A DNA stretch of 16,179 nt from positions 2,760 to 18,938 of the forward strand of contig JAPPHW010000458.1 in assembly GCA_028820945.1 (NCBI GenBank), written 5' to 3'. Shown in pieces: positions 15,106-16,179 of the stretch. The position numbers and the translations under genes are program-made. The stretch comes from Defluviicoccus sp. GTDB lineage: Bacteria > Pseudomonadota > Alphaproteobacteria > MPNO01. Under the pieces are notes generated by a model. That model was not told where the DNA came from. It did not search any database and saw nothing but the letters and a program-made list of their open reading frames with translations. How positions within the stretch are numbered: the stretch's first letter is position 1; each line of letters opens with the position of its first letter.

Positions 15106-16179
15106 AGAAGCACCGCGTCGATCTCTGTGTGATCGGCGCCGGTTCCGGCGGGCTCAGCATTGCCGCCGGCGCGTCCCAGATGGGCGCCTCGGTGGTGCTG
15201 ATCGAACGCGACCGGATGGGCGGCGATTGCCTCAATGTCGGGTGCGTCCCGTCGAAGGCGCTGATCGCGGCCGCGGGCGCCGCCGAGGCCGCTCGGGGCG
15301 CGGGCAGGTTCGGCATCCGCCTCGCCCCGCCGGAGGTCGATTTCGCCCGGGTGCACGACCATGTCCACGGCACGATCGCCGCGATCGCCCCGCACGATTC
15401 GGTGGAGCGCTTCGAGGCGCTCGGCGTGACGGTGATCCAGGAGCACGGGCGCTTCACGGGCCCCCGGACGGTGACGGCGGGCGAGCACGAGATCGAAGCG
15501 CGGCGCTTCGTCATCGCCACCGGTTCGAGCCCGGCCGCGCCACCGATCCCGGGGCTGGAAGACGTTCCCTATCTCACCAACGAGACGATCTTCGAGCGGA
15601 CCGACCTCCCCTCGCCCCTGATCGTCATCGGCGGCGGCCCCATCGGGCTCGAACTCGCCCAGGCGCATCGCCGCCTCGGCGCCGAGGTGACGGTGCTCGA
15701 AATGTTCGCGGCGCTCGGCAAGGACGATCCGGAACTGGCGGAGATCGTCGTCGCGCGGCTTCGCAAGGAGGGCATCGCGCTGCGCGAAGGGGTGGGCGTT
15801 ACGAAGGTCGCCGCGGCCGACGCCGGCGTCGAGGTGGAGATCGAGGCCGACGGCAGGACCGAGACGCTCGCCGCGGCCCACTTGTTGGTCGCCGCAGGCC
15901 GCCGCCCGAATATCGACGACCTCGGGCTCGAATCCGCGGGGATCGAGCGCGGCAAGGCGGGGCTGGCGGTGGACGACAGGCTGAGAACCACCAACCGGCG
16001 CGTCTACGCGGTGGGCGACGCGGCGGGCAAGTACCAGTTCACCCACGTCGCCTCGTATCACGCGGGCATCGTCATCCGTAACGCGCTGTTCCGCCTGCCG
16101 GCGAAGCTCGACGACCGCGCCGTTCCCTGGGTGACCTATACCGATCCCGAGCTCGCCCATGTCGGGATGACCGAGGCGG
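15102..16179 (+). CDS. FAD-dependent dithiol oxidoreductase, mercuric-reductase/lipoamide-dehydrogenase-like (3' end outside window)
   Basis: Class-I pyridine nucleotide-disulfide oxidoreductase. The frame is open to the window edge, with 359 residues visible; the C-terminal dimerisation domain of the about 470-residue family is mostly missing. Seen in order: FAD site V-I-G-A-G-S-G-G (about 10-17), redox dithiol G-G-D-C-L-N-V-G-C-V-P-S-K (C43, C48), A-T-G-S-S-P (139-144), NAD(P) site V-I-G-G-G-P-I-G-L-E (175-184) with E200 ending the second strand, suggesting NADH over NADPH, and the second FAD motif V-Y-A-V-G-D-A-A-G (301-309). The C-x4-C is shared by MerA, lipoamide dehydrogenase and glutathione reductase. 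There is no N-terminal heavy-metal domain, and the MerA C-terminal Cys pair cannot be checked. The start overlaps the TVP38 stop by four bases. The name mercuric reductase is therefore not proven. Confidence 0.93.
   Translation, partial: MKKHRVDLCVIGAGSGGLSIAAGASQMGASVVLIERDRMGGDCLNVGCVPSKALIAAAGAAEAARGAGRFGIRLAPPEVDFARVHDHVHGTIAAIAPHDSVERFEALGVTVIQEHGRFTGPRTVTAGEHEIEARRFVIATGSSPAAPPIPGLEDVPYLTNETIFERTDLPSPLIVIGGGPIGLELAQAHRRLGAEVTVLEMFAALGKDDPELAEIVVARLRKEGIALREGVGVTKVAAADAGVEVEIEADGRTETLAAAHLLVAAGRRPNIDDLGLESAGIERGKAGLAVDDRLRTTNRRVYAVGDAAGKYQFTHVASYHAGIVIRNALFRLPAKLDDRAVPWVTYTDPELAHVGMTEA

Noticed and set aside
15102..16179. Naming the flavoprotein merA and the region a mercury-resistance operon
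   Set aside because: No merR, merT or merP, no heavy-metal-binding N-terminal domain, and the diagnostic C-terminal cysteines lie beyond the window.

Overview
The window is GC-rich, densely coding bacterial DNA. The gene order rpmH-rnpA-yidD-yidC-engB-argB-(HAD nucleotidase)-dapD-dapE, facing fmt-truA, and the style of the proteins point to an alphaproteobacterium, plausibly Rhodospirillales-like. I see no insertion sequences, CRISPR arrays, tRNA or rRNA genes, or prophage genes.

Layout. (1) 1-1364, plus strand: the 3' part of fmt, followed with a 4-base overlap by truA. (2) 1376-9139, minus strand: a long housekeeping run, in transcription order rpmH, rnpA, yidD, yidC, engB, argB, a HAD pyrimidine 5'-nucleotidase, dapD, dapE and a small alphaproteobacterial-style membrane protein of unknown function. 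A promoter close to the sigma-70 consensus (TTGACT-17-TATACA) lies ahead of rpmH, and a second candidate (perfect TTGACA) lies ahead of dapD. rpmH is short and uses TTG; dapE also starts with TTG, and truA, yidD, rnpA and engB with GTG. (3) 9238-14089, minus strand: an apparent accessory operon with a tripartite tricarboxylate transporter (TTT) binding protein, a TctA permease fused to a TctB-like domain, and a cytosolic-looking arylsulfotransferase-family protein. An 11-bp stem-loop separates the binding protein from the permease. (4) 14090-14370: a divergent intergenic region rich in inverted repeats, including a 10-bp perfect pair enclosing three smaller hairpins. (5) 14371-16179, plus strand: a TVP38/TMEM64 membrane protein translationally coupled (ATGA overlap) to a mercuric-reductase/lipoamide-dehydrogenase-like flavoprotein that runs off the window.

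How the genes work together. Region 2 joins ribosome and RNase P biogenesis (L34, RnpA), membrane protein insertion (YidC, YidD), ribosome assembly (EngB), and arginine and lysine/diaminopimelate synthesis. Region 3 probably imports an organic anion with very high affinity; the sulfotransferase-family partner suggests an aromatic or sulfated substrate, but this is inference. Region 5 is a membrane protein/flavoprotein pair whose homologs I recall as sometimes fused; its substrate is unknown.

The least conventional parts are region 3 (fused TctAB, an atypical binding-protein motif, a partner enzyme without a signal peptide) and the structured DNA in region 4. No feature clearly demonstrates a wholly new system.
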